Assembly (NCBI GenBank): GCA_900765125.1
Contig: CAAFQL010000186.1
Location: 1 to 10,042, forward strand
Origin: Oscillospiraceae bacterium
GTDB taxonomy: Bacteria; Bacillota; Clostridia; Oscillospirales; Ruminococcaceae
Length of the DNA stretch: 10,042 bases
Direction: 5' to 3'
The notes below the pieces were generated by a model. It did no database searches and was not told where the DNA came from. It saw only the letters and a list, made by a program, of their open reading frames with translations. Below, in pieces: positions 1-7,282 of the stretch. Positions within the stretch are counted from its first letter, which is position 1. The number at the start of each line of letters is the position of its first letter. The position numbers were made by a program, and so were the translations under genes.

Positions 1-1410
1 AATACGCTCTTCCGTATCGTCAGCAGGTGCAAGACCAAGTGCCGTCCACTTTATATCATGCACCTTATGATAAGCCATTCCCTCAAATTCACCGCTCTGC
101 ACCATCATTTTGAGCAGCCACTCTATCTCGTAGCGAGCTTCATCAAGAAGATCAGGATAACTGTTTGCATTTTCAGGAATGTTCATTGTACCATCTGCAT
201 ATGCCGCTTCTGTGCCCTTTTTAACAGCTCTTTCATACTGATTCTGCATAAGCCATACGGAAATGCCGCCGTTTACAACATATTTTCCGTGATCGCCTGC
301 ATCGTACCAGCCGCCTGTTACGTCCTGTGTACCGCCGTCGCTGCTCAGGTCATTCCAATCTGTGGTAATACGTGCAATATCGCTTGCATGACCTGCGGCT
401 CTCGCAAGTGATGTCGTATCACCTGAGGTGATATACGCACTGTCAATAGCAATACCGCTTCTGTTCTGATAGAAGTAATTAAGAGCATCGTAAAGCATTC
501 CGGAATACGTATCTGTACCGCCTATAGTGAATTTACGGCTTACAAATTCACCTGCTTTAAGAGTATATGTTCCTTCATCTTTAAAATCAGAAAAATCAAG
601 AATCTGCACAGAATCGCCGGAATCTGCATCTATTCCCATAGGATATGACTCTCCGGTATATACTTCGCTGCCGTTTGAATCAAGCACTGAAAAGTCCAAC
701 TTTTCTGTATTCTCAGTGATCAATGTAGCTTTCTTAGCCATCTCAGGAAAATATCCCACCTGATTTGTTACGATAGCTGCTCTGTTCCATTCTTCCGGTG
801 CATCATAATCGTATTCATCGCTGTTTGTGCAAACAAGAGACATATTGTCAAATGTAAAAACAGTACCATCCGGTACGCTTTCACCACCGATATGGAAAGC
901 CCATTCTACCTCAGCTGTTCTATTGGCAGTAAATGTACCCTTAACAGATTCGGTCTGATTGGCAGTAAGCTGTTTTACGTCCCAAAAACCGTCAAAAGAT
1001 CCGTCATCGGGATTACCGTGCCAATCCTCAGTAAAAGGCTCTGCCATATCTCCGATTTTTGTATAGTAAGTACAATTATTACTTGCAGTAATATCAAAAG
1101 ATACCTCATAAGTACAGCCCTGTGAAAGAGTAAGACCTCTGTGTCGGAACTGACAGTCCCATCTGTCCTCTCCGCCCTTTGATGCACCTCCGGCATTTAC
1201 GATAGTTATAACATACTGTCCATCCTTTATCTCAAAATCCATTTCACCCGGTGCTGACTCACACACATGCCACGGTAAACCTACACCGCTTGAAAAATCA
1301 GTTTGTCCAAGCTGCTGACCGGCATAAGCTGTAATGTTAGTGCACACAAAGCCCGTACTGAGAATTGCAGCCATAACAACAACCGCAACTTTTTTTCTTC
1401 TATTTCTCAT
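1..1410 (-). CDS. GH9 cellulase (endoglucanase), CBM4-Ig-GH9, N-terminal part only
   Basis: Secreted glycoside hydrolase family 9 enzyme, expected to cut beta-1,4-glucan chains of cellulose by an inverting mechanism. The frame is open to the left edge, so only 470 residues are visible and the C-terminus is missing. Residues 1-30 form a signal peptide (basic MRNRRKK start, hydrophobic core, AYA|GQ cleavage site). Residues about 34-192 resemble a CBM4-type carbohydrate-binding module (RWDCQFRHRGL, later FTFDNMSL). Residues about 209-295 form the Ig-like domain that precedes many GH9 catalytic domains (NQVGY near its start). The catalytic domain begins near residue 300 and contains GGWYDAGDHGKY at 366-377, whose Asp370 and Asp373 correspond to the family's catalytic-base pair. 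The acid Glu and any dockerin would lie outside the window. The start at 1410 is supported by AAAGGAG about 9 nt upstream. CotH gene 1590-3686 lies upstream on the same strand, 179 bp away. Confidence 0.93.
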   Translation of the reverse strand, partial: MRNRRKKVAVVVMAAILSTGFVCTNITAYAGQQLGQTDFSSGVGLPWHVCESAPGEMDFEIKDGQYVITIVNAGGASKGGEDRWDCQFRHRGLTLSQGCTYEVSFDITASNNCTYYTKIGDMAEPFTEDWHGNPDDGSFDGFWDVKQLTANQTESVKGTFTANRTAEVEWAFHIGGESVPDGTVFTFDNMSLVCTNSDEYDYDAPEEWNRAAIVTNQVGYFPEMAKKATLITENTEKLDFSVLDSNGSEVYTGESYPMGIDADSGDSVQILDFSDFKDEGTYTLKAGEFVSRKFTIGGTDTYSGMLYDALNYFYQNRSGIAIDSAYITSGDTTSLARAAGHASDIARITTDWNDLSSDGGTQDVTGGWYDAGDHGKYVVNGGISVWLMQNQYERAVKKGTEAAYADGTMNIPENANSYPDLLDEARYEIEWLLKMMVQSGEFEGMAYHKVHDIKWTALGLAPADDTEERI

Positions 1411-1454
1411 TGCTTTATTCTCCTTTACTTTTTATGCATAATATGCTTACAATA

Positions 1455-1460
1455 ATTATA
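1455..1460 (-). promoter_or_regulatory. Candidate -10 box for the GH9 gene
   Basis: The minus strand reads a perfect TATAAT 45 nt upstream of the GH9 start codon. No good -35 hexamer lies at 16-18 nt; the best is an AT-only TTATTT. The gap after the CotH stop codon shows no clear terminator, so the cellulase may be transcribed from this site, by read-through, or both. Confidence 0.4.
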
Positions 1461-1589
1461 TTGCATTTTTTCTGTAAAATAAAGTAAAAAAGTGCTTTTC
1501 ATATCATATTTGGAGTGATGCACAACATTAGCCTTATCTTTTTATTTTTTTCGTGCCAATTAACTACAATACATTTAAATATATAAAAA

Positions 1590-3686
1590 TCATTTCAAAT
1601 TAAGAAGTTCATTTTTCATTTCGCACAAATCAAATATATTGAGCACGCCATCTTCACAAAGGTCTGCCGCCTGCCTGCAATTGAGAGTTCCACAACATAA
1701 CAGCCATTTCTGCATAGCGACAACGTCCGCAATGCTAAATACCCCGTCAGCGTTAACATCACCTCTTACTAATAATGGCATCCATAATTCACTCAGATAA
1801 GCTTTTCTTTTTTCTATAAAATCACGAACTATTTCTACAGAGCCCATAAAGTTTTCACCGCTTGACGAACCGAATACACAATACTCCTTACCGCCGTACA
1901 TATGCCATCTTGCATTATTCATCTCAGCTGACGGCAGTATTTCTTCTGCCATACTTGTAATAATCGGCTGTTCAGAACCAATTAGATCATCTAAATATGG
2001 CTCAAAACGATCAAAATATATTTCAGCAACACGCTTTACTATCTCATCTTGCTTATAAAGCTGACCTATCCAGCTGATACCGCAAGTAGGACGGTCACTT
2101 TCATTATAACCACTTATCGGAAAATAAGCTGCAAAGAGATTATTTGGATTCCATGAAAAGCCAATATCTCCGTCAGAATTACTTCTACTTGCTAAAAAAT
2201 TATTATAACAGAGGTCAAAATCCCATGCAGGACCACAGTGTAGTTTTCCGTCACCTGTCAAGTCAGAATCTTTCCAAAGATAAAAACTTGTTGATGTAGC
2301 ATCAACATTCATAGAAATTTCCTGAATCAGATATGCTGTTATCAATGAATCAACATCTATATATTCGCTGTAATGCTTACCTTTTGAGTTGTACCCGGTA
2401 TCAGAATATATTGCATCCTCCATATCCTGAACAAAATCACGAATATACATTACCTGATCACGTGAGGCATATTCAGGACCGTCAATTTCAATAGCCTGCC
2501 CTCTTGATGTAATAAATCCGCTATCCGACTTTACTCCATACCTGTTCCAAAGCTGAAACTGAAGAAGATAACCACCCGTTATATCATCGGGATTATTCGG
2601 AATATCATAATACTTATAGCTGTTTTCCATATATTCGTACAAATTTGACGCACCAACAACAGAATGTTTATAAGAATCAAGATCCTTTTCATTAAGTTCT
2701 TCTGTATCTTCTTCAAGATCACGGATATTTACACGATTTTTTTGTATCTGTACACGCTCAATAAGCTGATAAGTACCACGGTATGATCCATCTGCATAAA
2801 GATCAACAAAAACAGAATCCATTACATATTCCATACCAGCTGCTCTGCTCATTTCCAATGTGATCTTATTACGAAGCATGGAGTGATCAAGATAATTTCC
2901 AAGCAATGCCCATTTTTTTGCTTTGCCCATTCCATAGAGATCTTCTTTCTTTGGAAGCTTGAAGTTATATGGTTTTTTTAAGCTGTAATCCCATGAAGAA
3001 TTTCCACGTGCTGTGAGCTTCTCAATAGAGCCATTATATTCTGTACCACCATTTTCGTTAAGCATTAGTACTGAACCGGTTTCGATCAAACCTTTATTTG
3101 CATCAAGTGCATCCAGTCCACCGTTTGATGTTTTAAGATAAATGCAGCCGACATTGGATTTCATTATTTTTAACTTTCCGCAATAGGTATCTCCGACAGT
3201 AACTTCAAACTCATCTTTTTCACCTAAAAGAGTTGTCATTTTACCGGAGGCAACCGATTTACCATTAAGATATAACGATCCATTTTCTGTCTCATATGTA
3301 ATAATAAGGTTACTTCTGTCAGCAGTCACAGGAAGAAAGATATAATGACAATCTTCCCACTTACTGTACCACCAATCGGTATAGTCCAAATTCGTTTTTG
3401 TTTTCGGAGACATATTGCTTACTCTGAATTTAACAACCGGAGTCTGTGCATACAAATTCGGCTCTGAATCCTTATTATCGTCTTCCGGTGTGCCATATAT
3501 TGCAGTATTGCAGTCCTGATTTATATACTCCTGCTCTCTGTCAAAAAATTCTATTTGTTCAGCAAAAGTCTGCATTCCAGAGCAGCAAATACATATAATA
3601 AGCGCAAGGAATCCGGAAATCCATCTTGCCAGTTTTTTAATTGGAACAGCTTTTGAAAAAGTGCTTTTTGCATAGTTTTTTAACAT
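1590..3686 (-). CDS. Secreted CotH-kinase-family protein with C-terminal type I dockerin
   Basis: Secreted protein of 698 residues combining a CotH domain with a cellulosome dockerin. CotH proteins have a divergent protein-kinase fold; Bacillus CotH phosphorylates spore-coat proteins. Here the dockerin places the protein on a scaffoldin outside the cell, and its substrate is unknown. A signal peptide spans about residues 20-42 (TFA|EQ). A beta-rich region (about 80-190) precedes the CotH domain (about 200-550), recognised by ARGNSSW (226-232), KKWALLGNYLD (257-267) and GPAWDFD (485-491), the last being the likely metal-binding segment. The dockerin (about 641-698) has two calcium loops: GDVNADG with Asp643, Asn645, Asp647, Asp654, and a second with Asp675, Asp679, Asp686 but Cys677 where Asn/Asp is usual. 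Start choice: AGGA at 3698-3701 is only 2 nt from an ATG at 3695 but 11 nt from the ATG at 3686, so I prefer 3686; 3695 would add MHI. Confidence 0.92.
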   Translation of the reverse strand: MLKNYAKSTFSKAVPIKKLARWISGFLALIICICCSGMQTFAEQIEFFDREQEYINQDCNTAIYGTPEDDNKDSEPNLYAQTPVVKFRVSNMSPKTKTNLDYTDWWYSKWEDCHYIFLPVTADRSNLIITYETENGSLYLNGKSVASGKMTTLLGEKDEFEVTVGDTYCGKLKIMKSNVGCIYLKTSNGGLDALDANKGLIETGSVLMLNENGGTEYNGSIEKLTARGNSSWDYSLKKPYNFKLPKKEDLYGMGKAKKWALLGNYLDHSMLRNKITLEMSRAAGMEYVMDSVFVDLYADGSYRGTYQLIERVQIQKNRVNIRDLEEDTEELNEKDLDSYKHSVVGASNLYEYMENSYKYYDIPNNPDDITGGYLLQFQLWNRYGVKSDSGFITSRGQAIEIDGPEYASRDQVMYIRDFVQDMEDAIYSDTGYNSKGKHYSEYIDVDSLITAYLIQEISMNVDATSTSFYLWKDSDLTGDGKLHCGPAWDFDLCYNNFLASRSNSDGDIGFSWNPNNLFAAYFPISGYNESDRPTCGISWIGQLYKQDEIVKRVAEIYFDRFEPYLDDLIGSEQPIITSMAEEILPSAEMNNARWHMYGGKEYCVFGSSSGENFMGSVEIVRDFIEKRKAYLSELWMPLLVRGDVNADGVFSIADVVAMQKWLLCCGTLNCRQAADLCEDGVLNIFDLCEMKNELLNLK

Positions 3687-3695
3687 AATATGCAT

Positions 3696-4235
3696 ATTCC
3701 TTTCTTAAACAAAAAGGAAAATTACAATATACACTTACTTTTTAGTTAGTTTCTTTTTCAATTTTATATTTTTTAAAATAAAACAATCCCTTTAACTATA
3801 ATTAAAAAGCAAACATCACATAATATGCCCTCCGATGTCTACTGTACTTGTATTTTTCCTTTTATCCTTTAAATTTTTTCATATTACAGCATTCTGATTT
3901 TAGAACCTGTCCACATAGAAATTGTATGCGGATTTTAGCAAATAATTTTGACGAGTGCAAGGCGAAAAATTGAAAGCATACTGTCGTATGGCGAGCTTTT
4001 TCAACGCAGCAATCAGCAGAATTTACCGAAAAGATGTGCGGAATTTTATATGTGGACAGGCTCTTATTTCCCTTATTAAAATCAGATGCCATGTTCATGT
4101 GTTATGTCATAAATTTACTGTCTATTTTCATATACAGCATGAACAACAATCCCCTCCTTTCTTTCATTTTTAGCTCTGAGGGAAACGCAAACTACACTAT
4201 AATTAAAACAAGCCAAAACAGGGCATATTGTTTTG
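3696..4235. other. Long non-coding stretch upstream of the CotH gene
   Basis: AT-rich region of about 540 bp with no convincing gene. It holds the CotH leader, the fold-back repeat at 3902-4064, and two minus-strand copies of TTTTAATTATAGT (3795-3807 and 4196-4208). A Shine-Dalgarno-like AGGAGG near 4154-4161 on the minus strand precedes only a 12-codon ATG frame, which I do not call a gene. No -35/-10 pair good enough to name as the CotH promoter was found. The short open frames here overlap the repeat and lack family resemblance. Confidence 0.6.
3902..4064. repeat. 163-bp fold-back (MITE-like) element with near-perfect terminal inverted repeats
   Basis: The ends 3902-3917 (AGAACCTGTCCACATA) and 4049-4064 are inverted copies matching at 15 of 16 positions. 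The centre is a small hairpin, CATAC (3977-3981), loop TGTC, GTATG (3986-3990), sitting exactly midway between the ends. The interior arms pair only partially, as in a decayed palindrome. No transposase and no convincing target-site duplication is visible. This architecture fits a non-autonomous miniature element or an intergenic palindromic repeat; copies elsewhere in the genome would be needed to show it is mobile. Confidence 0.7.
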
Positions 4236-4337
4236 CTAAAAGGAAATAAATCCATCCTTGTAGTCACGGATAATAAGTGCAAGGCTCTCATTATCACCTT
4301 CAAGGAATTTACGGTAGCATTCAGCACCGTTATCCAT
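4236..4337 (-). pseudogene. N-terminal remnant of an ECF/sigma-70-like RNA polymerase sigma factor gene
   Basis: A 33-codon frame starts with ATG at 4337 behind a textbook AGGAGG (4345-4350, 7-nt spacing) and ends at TAG 4236-4238. Its product, beginning MDNGAECYRKFLEGDNESL and continuing with IIRDYKDG, resembles from memory the first helix region of small ECF-type sigma factors common in Ruminococcus, where the motif is normally followed by a hydrophobic helix and an AEDL-type segment. Here the frame stops right after DYKDGFISF, and neither other frame downstream restores the rest of region 2 or region 4. I read it as a decapitated gene that keeps its translation start. It is divergent from the acyl-CoA synthetase gene. 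An alternative is a real 33-residue peptide. Confidence 0.6.
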
Positions 4338-4540
4338 TGACGTACCTCCTAAGCATTTCTCCTTCACTTATTAGACGTAAGTAACTGTGATTTTTCTCAC
4401 TTTTTTGAAAAATTTTCCTATGATGCAGTTGTTATTATTTTAATATGCAATATCTGTATGTCAATAAAAATCGAGTAAACACTATTTGTAAAAAACAGTA
4501 AAATACAGCTTGTTGTTAAAAACAGAAGAGAAATTATTCC

Positions 4541-4569
4541 TTGACTTTTTATTAAAAATATAGTATACT
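4541..4569 (+). promoter_or_regulatory. Sigma-A-type promoter of the acyl-CoA synthetase / lipid kinase operon
   Basis: TTGACT (4541-4546), a 17-bp spacer and TATACT (4564-4569) give a near-consensus vegetative promoter 60 nt upstream of the start codon at 4629. The -10 box is part of the perfect palindrome TAGTATACTA (4561-4570). A 10-bp inverted repeat, ATATAGTATA (4558-4567) with TATACTATAT (4589-4598), overlaps the -10 and the expected start of transcription, so it could act as an operator or as a 5' leader hairpin. Confidence 0.8.
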
Positions 4570-4628
4570 AAAAAATATATACCAAAATTATACTATATAA
4601 ATTTTTCTTAGAAAGGACGTACATATAT

Positions 4629-6296
4629 ATGCTGCTTAACAAATTTTTACCTCGTATTGATTTTGACAGCTACGAGGACTTTAAGGAAAATTACAAAGTG
4701 AACGTGCCGGAAAACTTCAACTTCGGCTTTGATATTGTGGACGAATGGGCAAAACAAGAGCCTGAAAAAATGGCTCTGGTCTGGTGCGATGATGACGGCA
4801 ATGAGAAAAGGTTTACATTTACCGATATATCCAAGCTCTCTAATCAGACTGCCAACTACTTCAAAAGCATAGGCGTCAAAAAAGGTACTGTTGTCATGCT
4901 TATTCTCCGCAGACGCTGGGAATACTGGATATGCGCAACTGCTCTTCATAAAATTGGTGCTGTTCTTATTCCCGGCTCTCTTCAACTTGCTAAGAAAGAC
5001 CTTATTTATCGTGGAAACAGTGCGGAAATCCACACTATCGTTTGTGTAGATGACCCTTATGTTATAGAACAAGTAGAGGCTGCTGAAAAAGATGTTAAGA
5101 GCATTGTAAATAAAATTATTGTTGGACAAAAAAGAGATGGTTGGAGAAACTTCTCAGATGAAGCATATACTTTCTCAGACGAATTTTCTCGTCCTACAGG
5201 CGATGATGCTACTAAAGCAGAAGACATTGCTCTCGTGTACTTCACATCCGGTACAACAGGAAATCCTAAAATGGTTCAGCATAACCATACCCACCCATTG
5301 GGACATATCGTTACAGCCAAATACTGGCAGCAAGTTCAGGAGAACAAGCTCCATATGAGTGTTTCTGATTCAGGATGGGCAAAATTCGGATGGGGCAAGA
5401 TCTATGGTCAATGGATCTGCGGTGCAGTAATCTTCTGCTATGATTTCAAGAAGTTCGTTCCTGCCAAGCTTCTGAAAATGATCGAAACCTATAAGCTAAC
5501 TACATTCTGTGCACCGCCTACCATGTACCGCTTTATGCTGCAAGAGGACGTTGCATCTTACGATCTTTCAAGCGTTCAGAACTTTGCCACAGCAGGTGAA
5601 CCTCTTAATCCGGAAGTTTACAATCAGTGGAAAAAACTTACAGGAAAAGAGATAAGAGAAGGCTTCGGTCAGACTGAAGGCAGCGTTCTTATTGCTAATT
5701 TCCCATGGATCACTCCAAAACCGGGGTCAACCGGCAAGCCTGCACCTCTTTATGATATTCATCTTATTACTGAAAACGGCAAAGAGGCGATGCCTCACGA
5801 AACAGGCAGCCTTACTATCTGTAATCTAAACAGATATTATCCTACAGGACTTTTTACAGGCTATTATAAAAATCCTGAGATGTCCGCACTTATTCTTGGC
5901 GGCGGTGAATACTGTCCTCACGACGTTTTTAAGCCCGACGAAGACGGCTACTACTGGTTTATCGGCAGAAATGACGACGTTATCAAATGCTCAGGCTATC
6001 GTATAGGACCATTTGAAGTTGAGAGCGCTCTGGTTGCTCATCCTGCTGTTATCGAATGTGCTATAACAGCAGCTCCGGATCCAATACGTGGAAACGTTGT
6101 AAAAGCTACTATTGTTCTGGCTCGTGGATATAATCCAAGCGATGCACTGACAAAAGAACTTCAGGATTTTGTTAAGAAAAACACTGCTCCGTATAAGTAC
6201 CCTCGTATCATCGAATACGTTGACGAACTGCCAAAAACTCTGGGCGGTAAAATCAAACGTGCGCTCATCAGAAAGGAAAACTTTGAGAATAAATAA
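4629..6296 (+). CDS. Acyl-CoA synthetase (AMP-binding superfamily, acetyl/medium-chain acyl-CoA ligase type)
   Basis: Cytosolic enzyme of 555 residues that should activate a carboxylic acid with ATP to an acyl-adenylate and transfer it to coenzyme A. It has the usual length and all core motifs of the adenylate-forming (ANL) superfamily: P-loop-like YFTSGTTGNPK at 204-214, GFGQTE at 345-350, the ribose-binding Asp432 region, IGRNDDVIK at 445-453, the A8 hinge SGYRIGPFEVE at 455-465, and PKTLGGKIKR near the end with catalytic Lys541. The overall pattern (WAKFGWGK, APPTMYR, TAGEPLNP) is that of the acetyl-CoA-synthetase-like / medium-chain acyl-CoA ligase group; the exact acid cannot be read from sequence. 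AAAGGA (4612-4617) lies 11 nt before the start. It is the first gene of an operon with the lipid kinase 9 bp downstream. Confidence 0.93.
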   Translation: MLLNKFLPRIDFDSYEDFKENYKVNVPENFNFGFDIVDEWAKQEPEKMALVWCDDDGNEKRFTFTDISKLSNQTANYFKSIGVKKGTVVMLILRRRWEYWICATALHKIGAVLIPGSLQLAKKDLIYRGNSAEIHTIVCVDDPYVIEQVEAAEKDVKSIVNKIIVGQKRDGWRNFSDEAYTFSDEFSRPTGDDATKAEDIALVYFTSGTTGNPKMVQHNHTHPLGHIVTAKYWQQVQENKLHMSVSDSGWAKFGWGKIYGQWICGAVIFCYDFKKFVPAKLLKMIETYKLTTFCAPPTMYRFMLQEDVASYDLSSVQNFATAGEPLNPEVYNQWKKLTGKEIREGFGQTEGSVLIANFPWITPKPGSTGKPAPLYDIHLITENGKEAMPHETGSLTICNLNRYYPTGLFTGYYKNPEMSALILGGGEYCPHDVFKPDEDGYYWFIGRNDDVIKCSGYRIGPFEVESALVAHPAVIECAITAAPDPIRGNVVKATIVLARGYNPSDALTKELQDFVKKNTAPYKYPRIIEYVDELPKTLGGKIKRALIRKENFENK

Positions 6297-6305
6297 AGGT
6301 GAGAT

Positions 6306-7199
6306 ATGAAGCGAATATATTTAATTTGCAACCTGCGATCAGGTAAAGCATCCGCCGGAAATAATCTTGCAAAAATAATAGATATATTTACCAAAGCCGG
6401 TTTTGAGGTAACTGTTCACACAACGCAGTCTCGCTGTGACGGAACCACAAAGGCAAAATACGCTTGTGAATCGGGTTTCGATATGATCGTATGCTGCGGT
6501 GGTGACGGTACGCTGAATGAAGTTATAAGCGGCTGCATGGACTCCCAAAACCCGCTTCCCATAGGATATATCCCCACAGGCTCTACAAATGATTTTGCAA
6601 GAAGCCTCAATATTCCTAAGAATCATATTGAAGCTGCTGATGCAATTATAAACGGTACAGCTGAATCATGTGACATAGGCAGAATAGGAGACAGATATTT
6701 CACATACATTGCAGCATTTGGAGCTTTTACTGAAATATCATATCAGACAGCACAGCCTGTAAAGAACGTTTTAGGTCATGCGGCATATATTTTGAATGGT
6801 ATGCTCAATCTTCACAAAATAAAAGCATCTCGTATGCGAATAGAGTATGATGACTGTACCTTAGAGGACGAGTTCATTTATGGAATGGTAACAAACTCCA
6901 CATCAGTTGCTAAGCTCCTGTCCATGCCGGATATGGAAAAAGACGATGGGCTTTTTGAAGTAACACTTATCAGAAAGCCAAAAAATCTCATTGACTTGCA
7001 GCATATTATCACAGGCCTTACAAACTTCCAGCTTGGAACTGAAAGGGAATACTTTTCTCACTTCCGTGCATCAAAAATATGTATTACCTGTCTGGAGGAC
7101 GAGCCTGTTCCGTGGACGGTGGACGGTGAATTTGGTGGAAACAGAGCAGTTAATTCAATAGAAAACCTGCAAAAGGCATTAAAGTTTATATTGCCTTGA
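6306..7199 (+). CDS. Diacylglycerol/lipid kinase family protein (DagK/YegS/BmrU type)
   Basis: A 297-residue soluble lipid kinase expected to phosphorylate diacylglycerol or a related membrane lipid with ATP, feeding phosphatidic acid back into phospholipid synthesis. The DAGK catalytic domain is at the N-terminus: the N-terminal strand with NLRSGKA, the nucleotide-binding GGDGTLNEV at 65-73, and PTGSTNDFARSL at 90-101. The C-terminal beta-sandwich carries DDGLFEV (213-219) and WTVDGE (270-275), matching the segment that closes the active site in this family. Length is typical (about 290-310). AAAGGTGAG precedes the start, and the stop codon of the acyl-CoA synthetase lies only 9 bp upstream, so the two are co-transcribed. 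Pairing with a fatty-acid-activating enzyme hints at a lipid recycling role, which is inference. The exact lipid substrate is unknown. Confidence 0.92.
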   Translation: MKRIYLICNLRSGKASAGNNLAKIIDIFTKAGFEVTVHTTQSRCDGTTKAKYACESGFDMIVCCGGDGTLNEVISGCMDSQNPLPIGYIPTGSTNDFARSLNIPKNHIEAADAIINGTAESCDIGRIGDRYFTYIAAFGAFTEISYQTAQPVKNVLGHAAYILNGMLNLHKIKASRMRIEYDDCTLEDEFIYGMVTNSTSVAKLLSMPDMEKDDGLFEVTLIRKPKNLIDLQHIITGLTNFQLGTEREYFSHFRASKICITCLEDEPVPWTVDGEFGGNRAVNSIENLQKALKFILP

Positions 7200-7213
7200 A
7201 AATAACATAACAC

Positions 7214-7256
7214 ATAAACGGACTGATACATCTAATGCATCAGCCCGTTTATTTTT
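7214..7256 (+). terminator. Intrinsic terminator after the lipid kinase gene
   Basis: ATAAACGG (7214-7221) pairs perfectly with CCGTTTAT (7245-7252). The stem continues, past single mismatches, with CTGAT/ATCAG (7223-7227 / 7239-7243) around a short loop. The plus strand then reads a T-rich run (TTTTTGTTTT). It lies 15 bp after the kinase stop codon and between two converging genes. The minus-strand side lacks a good T-run, so its use by the deacetylase gene is doubtful. Confidence 0.85.
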
Positions 7257-7282
7257 GTTTTATTCAGTTTTATTAAACTCTG

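Noticed and set aside
58..1196. Several short frames across the left end on both strands
   Set aside because: They overlap the continuous minus-strand GH9 reading frame, which shows a signal peptide and family motifs from start to edge.
4141..4180. A 12-codon frame behind an AGGAGG-like site on the minus strand
   Set aside because: Spacing to the ATG is about 12 nt, the peptide is tiny and featureless, and purine runs of this kind are common in AT-rich intergenic DNA.
3862..4327. Short frames of 70-78 codons in the gene-poor stretch
   Set aside because: They overlap the fold-back repeat or the sigma-factor remnant in other frames, lack ribosome binding sites, and encode low-complexity products.
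4387..4406. Plus-strand GTGA/TCAC hairpin followed by a T-run, considered as a terminator
   Set aside because: The stem is only 4 bp and no plus-strand gene ends upstream of it.
4647..5129. Antisense open frame of 160 codons inside the acyl-CoA synthetase gene
   Set aside because: It lies opposite a fully conserved gene, has no ribosome binding site and its product resembles no family; it is a shadow frame.
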